Below, piece by piece: positions 23,740 through 31,876 of a stretch of DNA of 34,287 nt. Position numbers and translations under genes: made by a program. The stretch's first letter is position 1. Each line of letters begins with the position of its first letter. The stretch spans positions 611,321-645,607 of the forward strand of contig GL982576.1 in NCBI GenBank assembly GCA_000220375.1. Reading direction: 5' to 3'. Under the pieces are notes generated by a model, which worked only from the letters and a program-made list of their open reading frames with translations, ran no database searches and had not been told where the DNA came from. The DNA comes from Candidatus Nanosalina sp. J07AB43. Its GTDB lineage: Archaea; Nanohalarchaeota; Nanosalinia; Nanosalinales; Nanosalinaceae.

Positions 23740-23846
23740 ACCTGTTTCATCTTTCGATTTGAAGCCTGTAAAAACAATTGTTTGTACCTAAACAGTTCTA
23801 CTACTAACTTTTGGTGATACCTGTCAAGGAATTCAGTGCTGCTAAC

Positions 23847-24599
23847 CTAGTCTTCTTCTATTCTGGGCGCTAGCACGAAGCTGAGATCTGCTTTTTCAGG
23901 TACTGTAAATTCTAGTCTCATTGGGAAGTCTTCTCCTAGCTTCATGTTTAGGGTGTCTGAAAGGCTTTTGGCACCGATCATTTTGTTGAGGTAGTCCAGT
24001 GAGAACATTGATTTTGCCTCGGAGCCTTCTAGTGCGATGACGCCGTCTGAGTCGCCGGAGATCTGGAAGTCTACGTTTGACTGGTCTCCCTCTGAGACGA
24101 TGTTTATTTTTTCGTCGTCCGCGGAGATTGTTACTGAGTCAGATACCACCATGGCATCTTTAACTGCTCCTTCGAATACCTGGGTTTCTAGCTCGGCTTC
24201 TATATTGAAGTCCAGTTGATCTGTGCTTGGTATGTCGTCTTCTGAAAGGTTGAGGATTGGAAGTGAGAAGCTGCGTGTCGACATTCCTTTCATGATTATC
24301 TTGAACTTGGAGTTGTCTTCATCAAGTTCAAGCGTAATCGTGTCGTCCGAGTTTGCCCTTCTGAGAATCGAGTAAAAGTTTTCTAGATTCAGGCCTACCT
24401 TTGTTTCTTCGTCAAGTTTGAACTCCTCGAAAACATCTTCCTCAAGTTTGAAGTCTACCAACCCTACCATTGCTGGATCTGCTGCTATTAGATGTATTCC
24501 GTCATCTTTTAACTGGAATAGTCCTTCCGAGATAAGGTCTGATATGGTTTTCATGGAGTCCTTGATTAGTCCTACTTCCTCTAGATTGGCCTTAAACAA
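23847..24599 (-). CDS. pcn: DNA polymerase sliding clamp PCNA
   Basis: 250 residues, exact family length. MFKANLEEVGLIKDSMKTIS starts the first domain. DGIHLIAADPAMVGLVDFKL, the interdomain connector region IPSTDQLDFNIEAEL and the C-terminal VLAPRIEED are typical. Homotrimeric ring that tethers polymerases and PIP-box partners. The start is TTG (24597-24599), since an in-frame stop lies just upstream. A GGTGAT Shine-Dalgarno-like sequence precedes it by about six bases. It follows the OB-fold gene by 18 bp, so both are likely co-transcribed. Confidence 0.95.
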   Translation of the reverse strand: MFKANLEEVGLIKDSMKTISDLISEGLFQLKDDGIHLIAADPAMVGLVDFKLEEDVFEEFKLDEETKVGLNLENFYSILRRANSDDTITLELDEDNSKFKIIMKGMSTRSFSLPILNLSEDDIPSTDQLDFNIEAELETQVFEGAVKDAMVVSDSVTISADDEKINIVSEGDQSNVDFQISGDSDGVIALEGSEAKSMFSLDYLNKMIGAKSLSDTLNMKLGEDFPMRLEFTVPEKADLSFVLAPRIEED

Positions 24600-24617
24600 C
24601 TTTTATCACCTTTGTTA

Positions 24618-24944
24618 TCATTTGGTCGATACAATCTTTTTAACTCTGCTTTGAAGCTCAGGGTCTACATTTGAAAAGTCCTGTACTATTTCGCCCTGTA
24701 TCTCAAAGCTGTCAGGTGTAGGAAGTACTCTACCAAATACTCTTACTCTTTGACCTTCCTCCAATCCGTCTATCATGTCGTCTTCGAGAAATATTTCAAC
24801 GGTACCTGTACTGTCATCAAGTGATACAGAATCATTTTCTACTGATACCAGTGTACCTGTGACTCTGACCTTGAGATCTTGTTTTGGGTTGATTTCGTTA
24901 ACTTGTTTGGGTCTTGCAGGAGCAGTCTTCTGTTCGTCAGCCAT
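24618..24944 (-). CDS. Small OB-fold, RPA-type nucleic-acid-binding protein
   Basis: 108 residues with one OB fold from about 25 to 85: LKVRVTGTLVSVENDSVSLD, then GTVEIFLEDD, GQRVRVFGRVLPTPDSFEI. It resembles the small RPA-like or RPA-associated OB proteins of archaea that bind single-stranded DNA. It lacks the zinc finger of larger RPA subunits. First gene of the OB-PCNA operon, divergent from a small membrane protein across 148 bp. An AT-rich TAATTAAA lies about 30 bp upstream of the ATG. A replication or repair single-strand binding role is inferred from fold and neighbours. Confidence 0.7.
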   Translation of the reverse strand: MADEQKTAPARPKQVNEINPKQDLKVRVTGTLVSVENDSVSLDDSTGTVEIFLEDDMIDGLEEGQRVRVFGRVLPTPDSFEIQGEIVQDFSNVDPELQSRVKKIVSTK

Positions 24945-25056
24945 AACATGAATATTGTGAACAAAGACTTTAATTAGCGTATATCAAGGTTTCTGACCAA
25001 TCGTCTTCACATGACTATAACCAACTAGATATCAAGCCCTAGGTGTCGCATGGATG

Positions 25057-25070
25057 TTATATATATTTTA
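25057..25070 (+). promoter_or_regulatory. TATA box of the small membrane protein gene at 25093
   Basis: TTATATATATTTTA, centred about 30 bp before ATG 25093. It is the clearest TATA box in the window and its spacing implies a leaderless or nearly leaderless mRNA. Confidence 0.6.
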
Positions 25071-25092
25071 ATCAGCAAGCAACATTGAAATT

Positions 25093-25296
25093 ATGGAGAA
25101 CTACAGATTCACCGAGTTAGCTGCGTTTTTTGGTTTTGGACTGGCTTTAGCAGGGCTTCTGTATTACTCTATTCCGGATAGCAGCTTTCTGGCTTCGTCA
25201 CTTGCTGTGTTTATTGGGGTTATTTGTTTTGTTGTAGGTGCTGAACTTACCTTTGATATAAAATCGGACAGCACCGATGAAGATTCTTCGGGATAG
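25093..25296 (+). CDS. Small membrane protein with two helices, 67 aa
   Basis: Two hydrophobic helices at about residues 9-28 (FFGFGLALAGLLYYSI) and 33-53 (FLASSLAVFIGVICFVVGA), joined by a short PDSS turn, then an acidic tail (KSDSTDEDSSG). Unknown function. A strong TATA box and a 36-bp gap to the coiled-coil gene suggest a short plus-strand unit of two genes. I know of no diagnostic family motif. Real coding is likely because of the promoter position and the clear helical-hairpin pattern. Confidence 0.65.
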   Translation: MENYRFTELAAFFGFGLALAGLLYYSIPDSSFLASSLAVFIGVICFVVGAELTFDIKSDSTDEDSSG

Positions 25297-25332
25297 GTCA
25301 AGCTTCAAATACCTGTAGTCGAAACCAGTTTT

Positions 25333-25857
25333 ATGGACTTGCTGGGTATGGAAGGTGAGAAGGCTGCTGAAGGTATGCAGTCGATAGCTGGACGCCTAGA
25401 TGACCTCGAGTCACATTTGAACGCGGTTGACAACGCGGTTCAGGACGTCGGAAATCAGGTTCAGGGCATGCAGCAGAACTTTGTATCCCAGCAAGAGCTT
25501 AATCGAATACTGAACGAACCGGATCAAACCGATCAGGATGAAGTTGATCTGCAGCAGCTCAAATCTTTCTTTGTCCAGATGTCTCAGGACCAAAAGCAAA
25601 ACACTAAGAGATTGGAGGACGTAGAGGAGCTCAGCACTGAGTTTGTTGAGACTCTTCAAACCATGCAGAGAACCTTGAAGAAAACCCACAGGAGAAATAA
25701 AAACCTCAATTCACAGGTTGAAAATATAAAGGAAGAGAACTCAAGGCTCAGGAATAGGCTGGAAAGACATGAGGAGATGCTGGAGGAAACTGAATCAAAG
25801 AGGAAATTGAACATGTGGAAAAACAACAGCAGAAAGAAAGAAGCTCCGATGATATGA
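25333..25857 (+). CDS. Long coiled-coil protein, unknown function (frame break near C terminus)
   Basis: 174 residues as read, nearly all heptad-like: AGRLDDLESHLNAVDNAVQD near the start and NSQVENIKEENSRLRNRLER near residues 125-150, with a glutamine-rich middle. The last ~18 residues (RKLNMWKNNSRKKEAPMI) break the acidic helical character. Adding one A to the AAA run at 25797-25799 instead gives KEEIEHVEKQQQKERSSDDM, continuing into the short ORF at 25854-25946 and extending the coil to about 204 residues. It may work with the small membrane protein just upstream. No catalytic motif; a tether or scaffold role is speculation. Confidence 0.65.
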   Translation: MDLLGMEGEKAAEGMQSIAGRLDDLESHLNAVDNAVQDVGNQVQGMQQNFVSQQELNRILNEPDQTDQDEVDLQQLKSFFVQMSQDQKQNTKRLEDVEELSTEFVETLQTMQRTLKKTHRRNKNLNSQVENIKEENSRLRNRLERHEEMLEETESKRKLNMWKNNSRKKEAPMI

Positions 25858-25946
25858 GCTTTGATGAGAGAACTCAGGATGTTGAGGAGGAGCTTAAAGA
25901 TCTCAGAAGCTCCATTAAACAGTTCGCTGACAGGGTAGACTCCTAG
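25854..25946 (+). CDS. Out-of-frame C-terminal tail of the coiled-coil gene, or a 30-aa ORF
   Basis: MSFDERTQDVEEELKDLRSS and ten more residues, an acidic amphipathic helix. As read it starts with an ATGA overlap with the upstream stop, so a coupled mini-gene is formally possible. The same frame reads back without a stop for about 20 codons into the upstream gene in helical, charged sequence, so I prefer a single gene broken by one missing A at 25797-25799. The stop overlaps the convergent TFS stop by four bases. Confidence 0.5.
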   Translation: MSFDERTQDVEEELKDLRSSIKQFADRVDS

Positions 25947-26293
25947 TCGTATTCTTTGTGTACATTACCACACTCTCTGCACTTGTAGAAGCGTGTCGGC
26001 GGCTCATCTGATGATCTTGTCTGTTCCATCCACCATTCATGTTCTTTTTCATCTTCCGAGCTATCTGAACACGACGGACATTCCTTATTGGTTGTAGGTC
26101 TTGTAGACTCTTTGTTCATATCATCATTGATGTTCAGACGGTCCATTGGATCCTCTTCTTTCTCCTCTGTAACCCTGTAGCTGCCGTCTACGTCGTGTAC
26201 CTCTCCGCAGTCCCTGCATTTCATAACTGACTCCCCTTCGACTTTTTCTGATACAAGCAGCCCTCCGCATTCCTCATCTTTACAGAATTCCAT
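25943..26293 (-). CDS. tfs: Transcription factor S (TFS/TFIIS-like RNA cleavage factor)
   Basis: 116 residues with two zinc ribbons: an N-terminal RPB9-like one (C4, C9, C26, C29) and a C-terminal TFIIS-like one (C72, C75, C105, C108). WWMEQTRSSDEPPTRFYKC is diagnostic, and D96-E97 is the acidic pair that inserts into the polymerase active site to stimulate cleavage of backtracked RNA. The acidic linker (about 40-68) is long and halophile-like. Convergent with the coiled-coil gene and 35 bp after the signal peptidase gene on the same strand. Confidence 0.93.
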   Translation of the reverse strand: MEFCKDEECGGLLVSEKVEGESVMKCRDCGEVHDVDGSYRVTEEKEEDPMDRLNINDDMNKESTRPTTNKECPSCSDSSEDEKEHEWWMEQTRSSDEPPTRFYKCRECGNVHKEYD

Positions 26294-26328
26294 GGATATT
26301 ACTTATAGAAGCTAAAAGCTTAAATGTG

Positions 26329-27096
26329 TTAACCGCTTTGGCATGTCGGTGTATTGTCGAAGACGAAAGGCTGGTCTCCACTGAATCCTAGAAAGTCCAT
26401 GGCAAGTATCTTCACCAAACCTATGCGAGGTATCCTAAGAAAGGTTGTCCCCTCTATTTGACCAGGTTTTATATCTTCCTCAAACTCTATCTGCTGTGGG
26501 TTGTTATCTCCAAGTGTCTCAAGAGAGTTTTCTCTTTTTTCCACCACCCTGTGAACTATTGGAACTCCGTCAAAAGGCAGTGATGTCGCGTACTCGACTG
26601 AGAGACTGTTTTCTCCTATTTTATATGACTCTCCCTCAATCAGCCTGTCACTGGATCCGCCTCCCTCAAGTTTCTCGCCGTCTATCTCAAGCTGGATAAG
26701 GTCGTTTGAACGATCTCTGGAAGGCTGAACATCCAGAAGCTCTACAGTTCCTAATGGAGTCGACACTGAAGGTGTCTGATTTGTTTTGTTTTCTCGAAGA
26801 TAGTACTCTTTTCCGTTTACCTCAAACCTGACCTGGTCAGGAACATTGTAAACCACTACATCGCCTTGCTGGATTGAGTTGAACTCCTCTCCTTTCACAA
26901 CCAGTATGTCGCCGACTTGGAGAGCCGGGCACATCGAAGTTGATATAACTGTAACGACAGGTTTTTCGGTTCCAAGTCCTGTACCTAAGGTTTGAAGTAA
27001 ACCGTATGCCAGCACAACTGATAGCAGAAGAAAGTACGTCTCATCGACAAACCTGCTTTCCTCTACATACTTCTTGGCTTTCCGATATTTTCCCAT
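26329..27096 (-). CDS. Signal peptidase I, archaeal (Sec11-like) type with a large insert
   Basis: 255 residues. One N-terminal helix (about 20-40), then ISTSMCPALQVGDILVV with catalytic S54, and PIVHRVVEKREN with H182 as the general base of the archaeal/ER serine-histidine type. LGDNNP supplies D197. It cleaves signal peptides outside the membrane. The ~85 residues between about 92 and 177 form an extra beta-rich, acidic stretch not needed in compact archaeal enzymes. The C-terminal ~25 residues include a second hydrophobic stretch (IGLVKILAMDFLGF). It could process the COG1361-like protein and others in this window. Confidence 0.9.
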   Translation of the reverse strand: MGKYRKAKKYVEESRFVDETYFLLLSVVLAYGLLQTLGTGLGTEKPVVTVISTSMCPALQVGDILVVKGEEFNSIQQGDVVVYNVPDQVRFEVNGKEYYLRENKTNQTPSVSTPLGTVELLDVQPSRDRSNDLIQLEIDGEKLEGGGSSDRLIEGESYKIGENSLSVEYATSLPFDGVPIVHRVVEKRENSLETLGDNNPQQIEFEEDIKPGQIEGTTFLRIPRIGLVKILAMDFLGFSGDQPFVFDNTPTCQSG

Positions 27097-27130
27097 CTAA
27101 TGACTCCTTTTGTCTTTGCTTGTTTTATTA

Positions 27131-27664
27131 TTAGAGGATTGTGCCTATCATGTCAGCGGCTCTGATTGGCTCAGGTGTCAAACCGTGTATTGTTGACTTC
27201 TTTATGGCTTCTGCTGCCTCCTCTCTTTGACACCCTGAGAACTGGATGTAGGTCTCTCCGTCTTTGAGCTTAACTTCTGAGGGAGCATCCATATCCCAGA
27301 ATCCTTCTTCGTTACCTACTTTTTCCAGTGCCCTGTAGAAACTTTCTCTATCAGGCCTGTTCCTTGTGACAGCTATAACAGGTACTCCGGTAGCTTCTGC
27401 AGCCTCTTTCAGGCCGACAATGTTTAGACCGGCAAAGTTTATCCCGTCAAGAAGTATGTAACCTATTTCAGATGCCTTAGAACTCGTGTATATCTCCTCT
27501 ACTTTTTCTGTCGCATCTTTTCCGTCTACGGTTACCTCTGTCTTCCTTATATCTTCGATGAACTCTGTTCCTCTGTATGTAACTCCTATAAGAGACGTTT
27601 CTTGATCTGAATGTTTGTCGCAGGGGCTATCGTCGATACCCAGAAACCTTGTACCTGATTTCAT
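27131..27664 (-). CDS. DUF99-family protein (endonuclease V-like fold)
   Basis: 177 residues. RFLGIDDSPCDK, TSLIGVTYRG and TEVTVDGKDATEKVEE are the N-terminal hallmarks of DUF99/UPF0215. YILLDGINFAGLNIVGL, then PVIAVTRNRPDRESF, matches the core. The family is related to endonuclease V, and a nuclease or nucleotide-related role is only suggested. It is separated by 34 bp from the signal peptidase gene and by 12 bp from rpoL, so it lies in the rpoL operon. Confidence 0.85.
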   Translation of the reverse strand: MKSGTRFLGIDDSPCDKHSDQETSLIGVTYRGTEFIEDIRKTEVTVDGKDATEKVEEIYTSSKASEIGYILLDGINFAGLNIVGLKEAAEATGVPVIAVTRNRPDRESFYRALEKVGNEEGFWDMDAPSEVKLKDGETYIQFSGCQREEAAEAIKKSTIHGLTPEPIRAADMIGTIL

Positions 27665-27676
27665 CCAGTAAAAATG

Positions 27677-27919
27677 TTAGAGAGCTCCCTTTATCTGTTG
27701 GAATCTTTCTCTTGCGGTGTCTACGGCGTCTCCAAGAACTTCTTCAGGATTGTCTGACTTTACAACAAGGTTTGATTCATCTCCCAGTGGATGTCCTTTG
27801 TCGTATCCTGCTTCGCCTCCGCTTTTCCATACAGTTTTCCTGATCAGGTTTGCAAGGGAGTGATTCTGGTTCATATCCAGAATAGTTCTGTCTTCCTTCT
27901 CGAATTTGTCTATGTTCAT
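27677..27919 (-). CDS. rpoL: RNA polymerase subunit L (Rpb11 homologue)
   Basis: 80 residues. NQNHSLANLIRKTVW is the conserved dimerisation helix motif (D-H-S/T-L-x-N-L), and AGYDKGHPLGDESNLVVKSD matches the following strand segment. It pairs with RpoD to nucleate polymerase assembly. Slightly shorter than typical (about 90-95). The start overlaps the methylase stop by four bases (ATGA), so the two are coupled. Confidence 0.92.
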   Translation of the reverse strand: MNIDKFEKEDRTILDMNQNHSLANLIRKTVWKSGGEAGYDKGHPLGDESNLVVKSDNPEEVLGDAVDTARERFQQIKGAL

Positions 27920-28512
27920 TGTGTGTCCTCCGTTAGTATAAGATCGACTTCTGTCTTATGACCTTCTTTGGTGTGGAATCCGTATGTGGATGGAAGCTCT
28001 ATCTTGAACTTCTCGAGGTCTATGATCTTATGATTTGTGTTCTGAAGGAATTTTTTAATACCTTCACGGTTTGATGTAGGTGATACAGAATAAACCTTTT
28101 TTGATATCGAGGTGGCTGTAGCCCAGAAGCTCATACCTTCGTTTGAGTGCTGGGAGAAGGGAGGATTCATCAGAACGGTGTCAAAGTCTCTTGAGATCTT
28201 TGAGGCTTCTTCTTGCTCAAAGCTTACTTTTTCTGATACTCCTATATCCTCTGCGTTTTTCCTTGCTGTGTCTAGTGCTTCTTCGTCTTTGTCGACCGCC
28301 TCTACCTTGGATCCGGTAAGAGCTGCTCCTACAGCTAGTATGCCGGTTCCTGTACCAAGATCAAGTACGTCTCCGCTCAGGTCTTGGTTCATGTATGCGA
28401 AGAAGATTAGATCTGCTGCTAGTCCTGGAGGTGTAATGTACTGTTCAAGTGATACCTTAGGATTCTCAAAGTCTTTTACTTTGGTCAGCTTTTGTCTAAG
28501 ATGGTTTTTCAT
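27916..28512 (-). CDS. METTL5-like RNA methyltransferase
   Basis: 198 residues, Rossmann methylase. SLEQYITPPGLAADLIF precedes motif I DLGTGTGILAVGA (51-63). VEAVDKDEEAL is motif II. NPPF at 116-119 is the N6-adenine motif IV. The LEQY..TP entry plus NPPF matches archaeal COG2263/METTL5 proteins, which methylate adenine in rRNA (18S-type in eukaryotes). Substrate here is inferred. It is divergent from the XPB-like helicase across 59 bp and leads the rpoL operon. Confidence 0.85.
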   Translation of the reverse strand: MKNHLRQKLTKVKDFENPKVSLEQYITPPGLAADLIFFAYMNQDLSGDVLDLGTGTGILAVGAALTGSKVEAVDKDEEALDTARKNAEDIGVSEKVSFEQEEASKISRDFDTVLMNPPFSQHSNEGMSFWATATSISKKVYSVSPTSNREGIKKFLQNTNHKIIDLEKFKIELPSTYGFHTKEGHKTEVDLILTEDTQ

Positions 28513-28571
28513 CTGGATGAATTTCTTATTCAGTCAACAGATAAAAGATTTTTGACCTATATAGTAGAGGC

Positions 28572-30221
28572 ATGACGGACGAAAATAACGCAGGACTCAA
28601 TCGAGACGAATTAAAAGAACTATCAAAGGACGAACTTATCGACATTATAAAGGAGAGAGACAACAGTACGGTATTCTTTGAGCCGCAGAGAGAGATAATT
28701 GTAAGCGACCCTAAAGATGAGGTGTTGAATGAGTTTTCCAACATAGCTCATATGGAGACTTCTTCTGGTGATCACTACAAGTTCAAGGTTCAGGAAATGG
28801 ATATCTGGAACTCAGACCATTCTTTGGAGGAGCTTAAGGAGAAATATACAAGGCTTGTAGGCAGATATCCGAATTTCTTGGAGTGGCTGGAACGTACTTA
28901 CGAGAAGCAGGAAATCTTCTCCATAGAACACGAAGGCCGGTATCACGCTCTTGTATCCACTGATGCGGAGAGAATGGAGTGGGCTAGAGGTATTGATGAT
29001 GTGCGTGAGAATCTCTCCGTAGATCTTTCAGATACAAAGTCAAGGATTGCCATGGGGGCGAAGTCCCGCGCAGAGATAAAGAAAGTGCTTTTGAAGAAAG
29101 GTTATCCTGTTGAAGATAACTCAAAGTTTAGAGAAGCTGACAAAAACATCGGCGCAGATCTTACGATAGATCTTAGGGAGTACCAGCAGGAATATGTTGA
29201 GAGAGCATACGATGAGAGAGCTGCCGTACTTGCTAACCCGGCGGGTTCAGGAAAAACAGTTACATCCATAGGTTTGATGGCAAAGATTGACGGTCCGACA
29301 CTGGTTCTTGTGCCGCAGAGGTCCTTAGTAAATCAGTGGAAGCGCGAACTCCTTGACAAAACCACGTTGACTGAGGATCAGATCGGCGAGTACCACGGCG
29401 ACAAGAAGAAGATGAAAGACGTCACTATTGCAACATATCACATGGCTGCGAACAAGACCAAGCTATTCAGGAATGAATGGGGCTTGATTATATTTGATGA
29501 GGTCCATCATATTCCTTCGAAGCTATTCAGGAAGACTGCAAGTTTGCAGTCCACTCGCAGAATAGGTCTTTCAGCGTCTCCGGTGCGTGAAGACTCCAAG
29601 GAGAAGGATATATTTGCGTTGATAGGTCAGGAGATAGGAGGTGACTGGGCCCGTTTCTTCAAGGAGGGTCATGTTGTGAAGCCAGATGTGGAGATTCAGC
29701 TGGTTGAGTGGGCGTCAGACTATCATAGACATGAATATGAACAGGCTTCCGGTATTAAGAAGGCTATAATTGCCTCCAAAAACCCTGCTAAAAAGGAGAA
29801 TCTAGAGGAGCTTCTTGATCATCATGATGAGGAGAAGACAATCATCTTCTGTGACTGGATCGACCAGGGAGAGGAGATTGAGAAGGAATACAACGTTCCT
29901 TTTATCTCCGGGGAAACTGATTTTGAGGAGCGTGAGGAGTACTTTGAGGACTTCAGAAATGATGAGATGAACACGATCATGGTCTCCAGAATAGGGGACG
30001 AAGGCCTGGACCTACCTGATACAGAGGTCGGAATTATCATGTCTGGCCAAGGAGGGTCACGTAGGCAGGCCACGCAGCGTGCAGGGCGTGTGATGCGTCC
30101 GTTTGGGGATGCACAGGTTTACATGATCGCAACCAAAGGATCCAATGAGGAGGACTTTGTCAAGCGTCAGGTCGAGCTCCTGAAGGAGAAAGGTGTACCA
30201 GTCTCAGTTACAGAGACATAA
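28572..30221 (+). CDS. XPB-like SF2 helicase
   Basis: 549 residues. An N-terminal non-helicase region (1-195) precedes Walker A NPAGSGKT (222-229), motif II DEVH (309-312), motif III SAS (334-336) and motif VI QRAGRVMRP (502-510), with an IIFCDWI strand and SRIGDEGLDLPD as motif V. DEVH and the LREYQQEYVE Q-like motif fit archaeal XPB/COG1061 proteins. These work as dsDNA translocases in repair. A thumb-like insert cannot be judged by eye. The window thus holds both an XPD-like and an XPB-like gene. A TATA-like ATAAAAGA lies about 30 bp before the ATG. Confidence 0.88.
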   Translation: MTDENNAGLNRDELKELSKDELIDIIKERDNSTVFFEPQREIIVSDPKDEVLNEFSNIAHMETSSGDHYKFKVQEMDIWNSDHSLEELKEKYTRLVGRYPNFLEWLERTYEKQEIFSIEHEGRYHALVSTDAERMEWARGIDDVRENLSVDLSDTKSRIAMGAKSRAEIKKVLLKKGYPVEDNSKFREADKNIGADLTIDLREYQQEYVERAYDERAAVLANPAGSGKTVTSIGLMAKIDGPTLVLVPQRSLVNQWKRELLDKTTLTEDQIGEYHGDKKKMKDVTIATYHMAANKTKLFRNEWGLIIFDEVHHIPSKLFRKTASLQSTRRIGLSASPVREDSKEKDIFALIGQEIGGDWARFFKEGHVVKPDVEIQLVEWASDYHRHEYEQASGIKKAIIASKNPAKKENLEELLDHHDEEKTIIFCDWIDQGEEIEKEYNVPFISGETDFEEREEYFEDFRNDEMNTIMVSRIGDEGLDLPDTEVGIIMSGQGGSRRQATQRAGRVMRPFGDAQVYMIATKGSNEEDFVKRQVELLKEKGVPVSVTET

Positions 30222-30308
30222 ATCACCCCATATCTTCACACATCCGACTGCATGTGTTGTCACTAGGCAATAAAAAACTTACTGCATCATTTTACCATGT
30301 GATGAGGC

Positions 30309-30833
30309 ATGCTTGGTGAAGCATTGATCCTGGGCTCAGCTGGAATATTCAGCCCCATCGTTGGTCAAGGCATCTACAACCGGAGAAAAGACGCCAGCGA
30401 AAGGCTGCAGGATCTTGAGGCAGAGCTTCAAGACTTGGACGAGGATAGCTCATTCTTCCTCACTACAGGTAGAGAGTACCTAGACGGTGACAGAGTAGCC
30501 CTATCTTCAAAGACGCTTGATGCCAGAGTCGACGTTGATGTAGATTTCATGGAGTACGACTCTGTCGAGGACGTTCTTGATGAAGAGGACACTGTAGGCA
30601 GTCTCATGCAAGATACACTCAGCAATATGGTTGATGAATATGAGCCATTCAACTGTAAGATTGACCGTTACAACATTGAGTTCCACGGCGAAACAGGGTC
30701 TCTTAGCTACAGTGTAGCTGACACTGACTTCTTTGAGGAGTTCAACGATGATGGAGACAGAGTGTTGAAATCAGCTAGTGAAGTTTATGAGGAAACCATT
30801 GATCAGGTCGATGATTACTTGACCTTGAACTAG
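30309..30833 (+). CDS. Hypothetical membrane-tethered acidic protein, 174 aa
   Basis: I do not recognise this protein. Residues 2-20 (LGEALILGSAGIFSPIVGQ) are a hydrophobic, glycine-containing segment that could anchor it. The rest is strongly acidic, with an apparent alternation of helices and strands. ATAAAAAAC about 35 bp upstream is a likely TATA box. Base use resembles that of the first gene in the window more than the ABC operon that follows (impression only). It precedes that operon by 53 bp but has no obvious functional link. Confidence 0.6.
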   Translation: MLGEALILGSAGIFSPIVGQGIYNRRKDASERLQDLEAELQDLDEDSSFFLTTGREYLDGDRVALSSKTLDARVDVDVDFMEYDSVEDVLDEEDTVGSLMQDTLSNMVDEYEPFNCKIDRYNIEFHGETGSLSYSVADTDFFEEFNDDGDRVLKSASEVYEETIDQVDDYLTLN

Positions 30834-30886
30834 GTCCTGATTTTTAATATCCTGTTTGATAAAGTTCCTCTCACCTTAACCTTGTT

Positions 30887-31876
30887 ATGAGTCTGATTAA
30901 AGCTGAGAATTTGAACAAGACTTTTAGAATCTATAGTCGTGACGAAGGAATCAGGGGTTACCTGAAGAGCCTTGTCTCGCGTGAGTATGAGGAGGTCCAT
31001 GCTGTTGAAGACCTCAACCTTGAGATTGAGGAAGGTGAGATGATTGGATATATAGGTTCAAATGGGGCGGGTAAGTCAACTACTGTTAAGATGCTTACAG
31101 GTATTCTGGAGCCATCTTCCGGTACCGTGGAGGTTGACGGACTTGATCCTCACAGTCAGAGGAAGAAGAACGCCATGCATATCGGGGTGGTTTTTGGTCA
31201 GAAGTCACAGCTGTGGTGGGATCTCCCTGTCAGGGAAAGCTTCAAATTATTGAAGGAAATATACGAGGTCTCAGATGAGGAGTATCAAAACAGGATTGAT
31301 GAGTATGATGAAGTGCTACAGCTTAGTGATTTCTGGGATCAACCTGTCAGGAAGCTGAGTCTGGGCCAGAAAATGAGATGTGAACTGGCAGCCGCGTTTC
31401 TTCATCAGCCTAAGATTGTTTATCTAGACGAGCCCACCATAGGTCTTGACGTCGCAGTAAAGGAACGTATCAGAGACTTCATAAAGAGGATGAATCGGGA
31501 AAAGAACATTACAGTAATGCTTACTACTCATGATATAGGTGATATTGAGGACTTATGTGACCGTATCGTTGTTCTTGACGAAGGTAGGAAGATTTATGAT
31601 GGAGAGCTGAGTTCTCTGGTTGACAGGTTCACATCACGGAGAATGATACTTGACGTTAGGGATGAAGAAGGCTTTGATATACAGGTCGAGGGCGTGAAAG
31701 GTTATGAGAGTAATGACGGCCGTATTGAGGTTACCTTTGATAGGGATGTTGTTTCGGCTTCTGACCTTATGCGGCACCTATTGGATGAGTATGAAGTGCT
31801 GGACTTTGAGTTGAAGGAGCCTGATATAGAGGCTGTTGTGAAGAAAATCTACAATCAAGGTATTGACGGTGAGTAG
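30887..31876 (+). CDS. ABC-2 type exporter, ATP-binding protein
   Basis: 329 residues. Walker A GSNGAGKST (57-65), Q-loop at Q105 in VFGQKSQLWWDLP, signature LSLGQ (157-161), Walker B IVYLDEP (177-183) and H215. The FGQKSQLWWDLP stretch after the Walker A domain is characteristic of the COG4586 branch, which is encoded with two permeases, as here. The C-terminal ~80 residues form a regulatory domain. It drives export by ATP hydrolysis. The stop is followed directly by the first permease ATG. Substrate unknown. Confidence 0.9.
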   Translation: MSLIKAENLNKTFRIYSRDEGIRGYLKSLVSREYEEVHAVEDLNLEIEEGEMIGYIGSNGAGKSTTVKMLTGILEPSSGTVEVDGLDPHSQRKKNAMHIGVVFGQKSQLWWDLPVRESFKLLKEIYEVSDEEYQNRIDEYDEVLQLSDFWDQPVRKLSLGQKMRCELAAAFLHQPKIVYLDEPTIGLDVAVKERIRDFIKRMNREKNITVMLTTHDIGDIEDLCDRIVVLDEGRKIYDGELSSLVDRFTSRRMILDVRDEEGFDIQVEGVKGYESNDGRIEVTFDRDVVSASDLMRHLLDEYEVLDFELKEPDIEAVVKKIYNQGIDGE

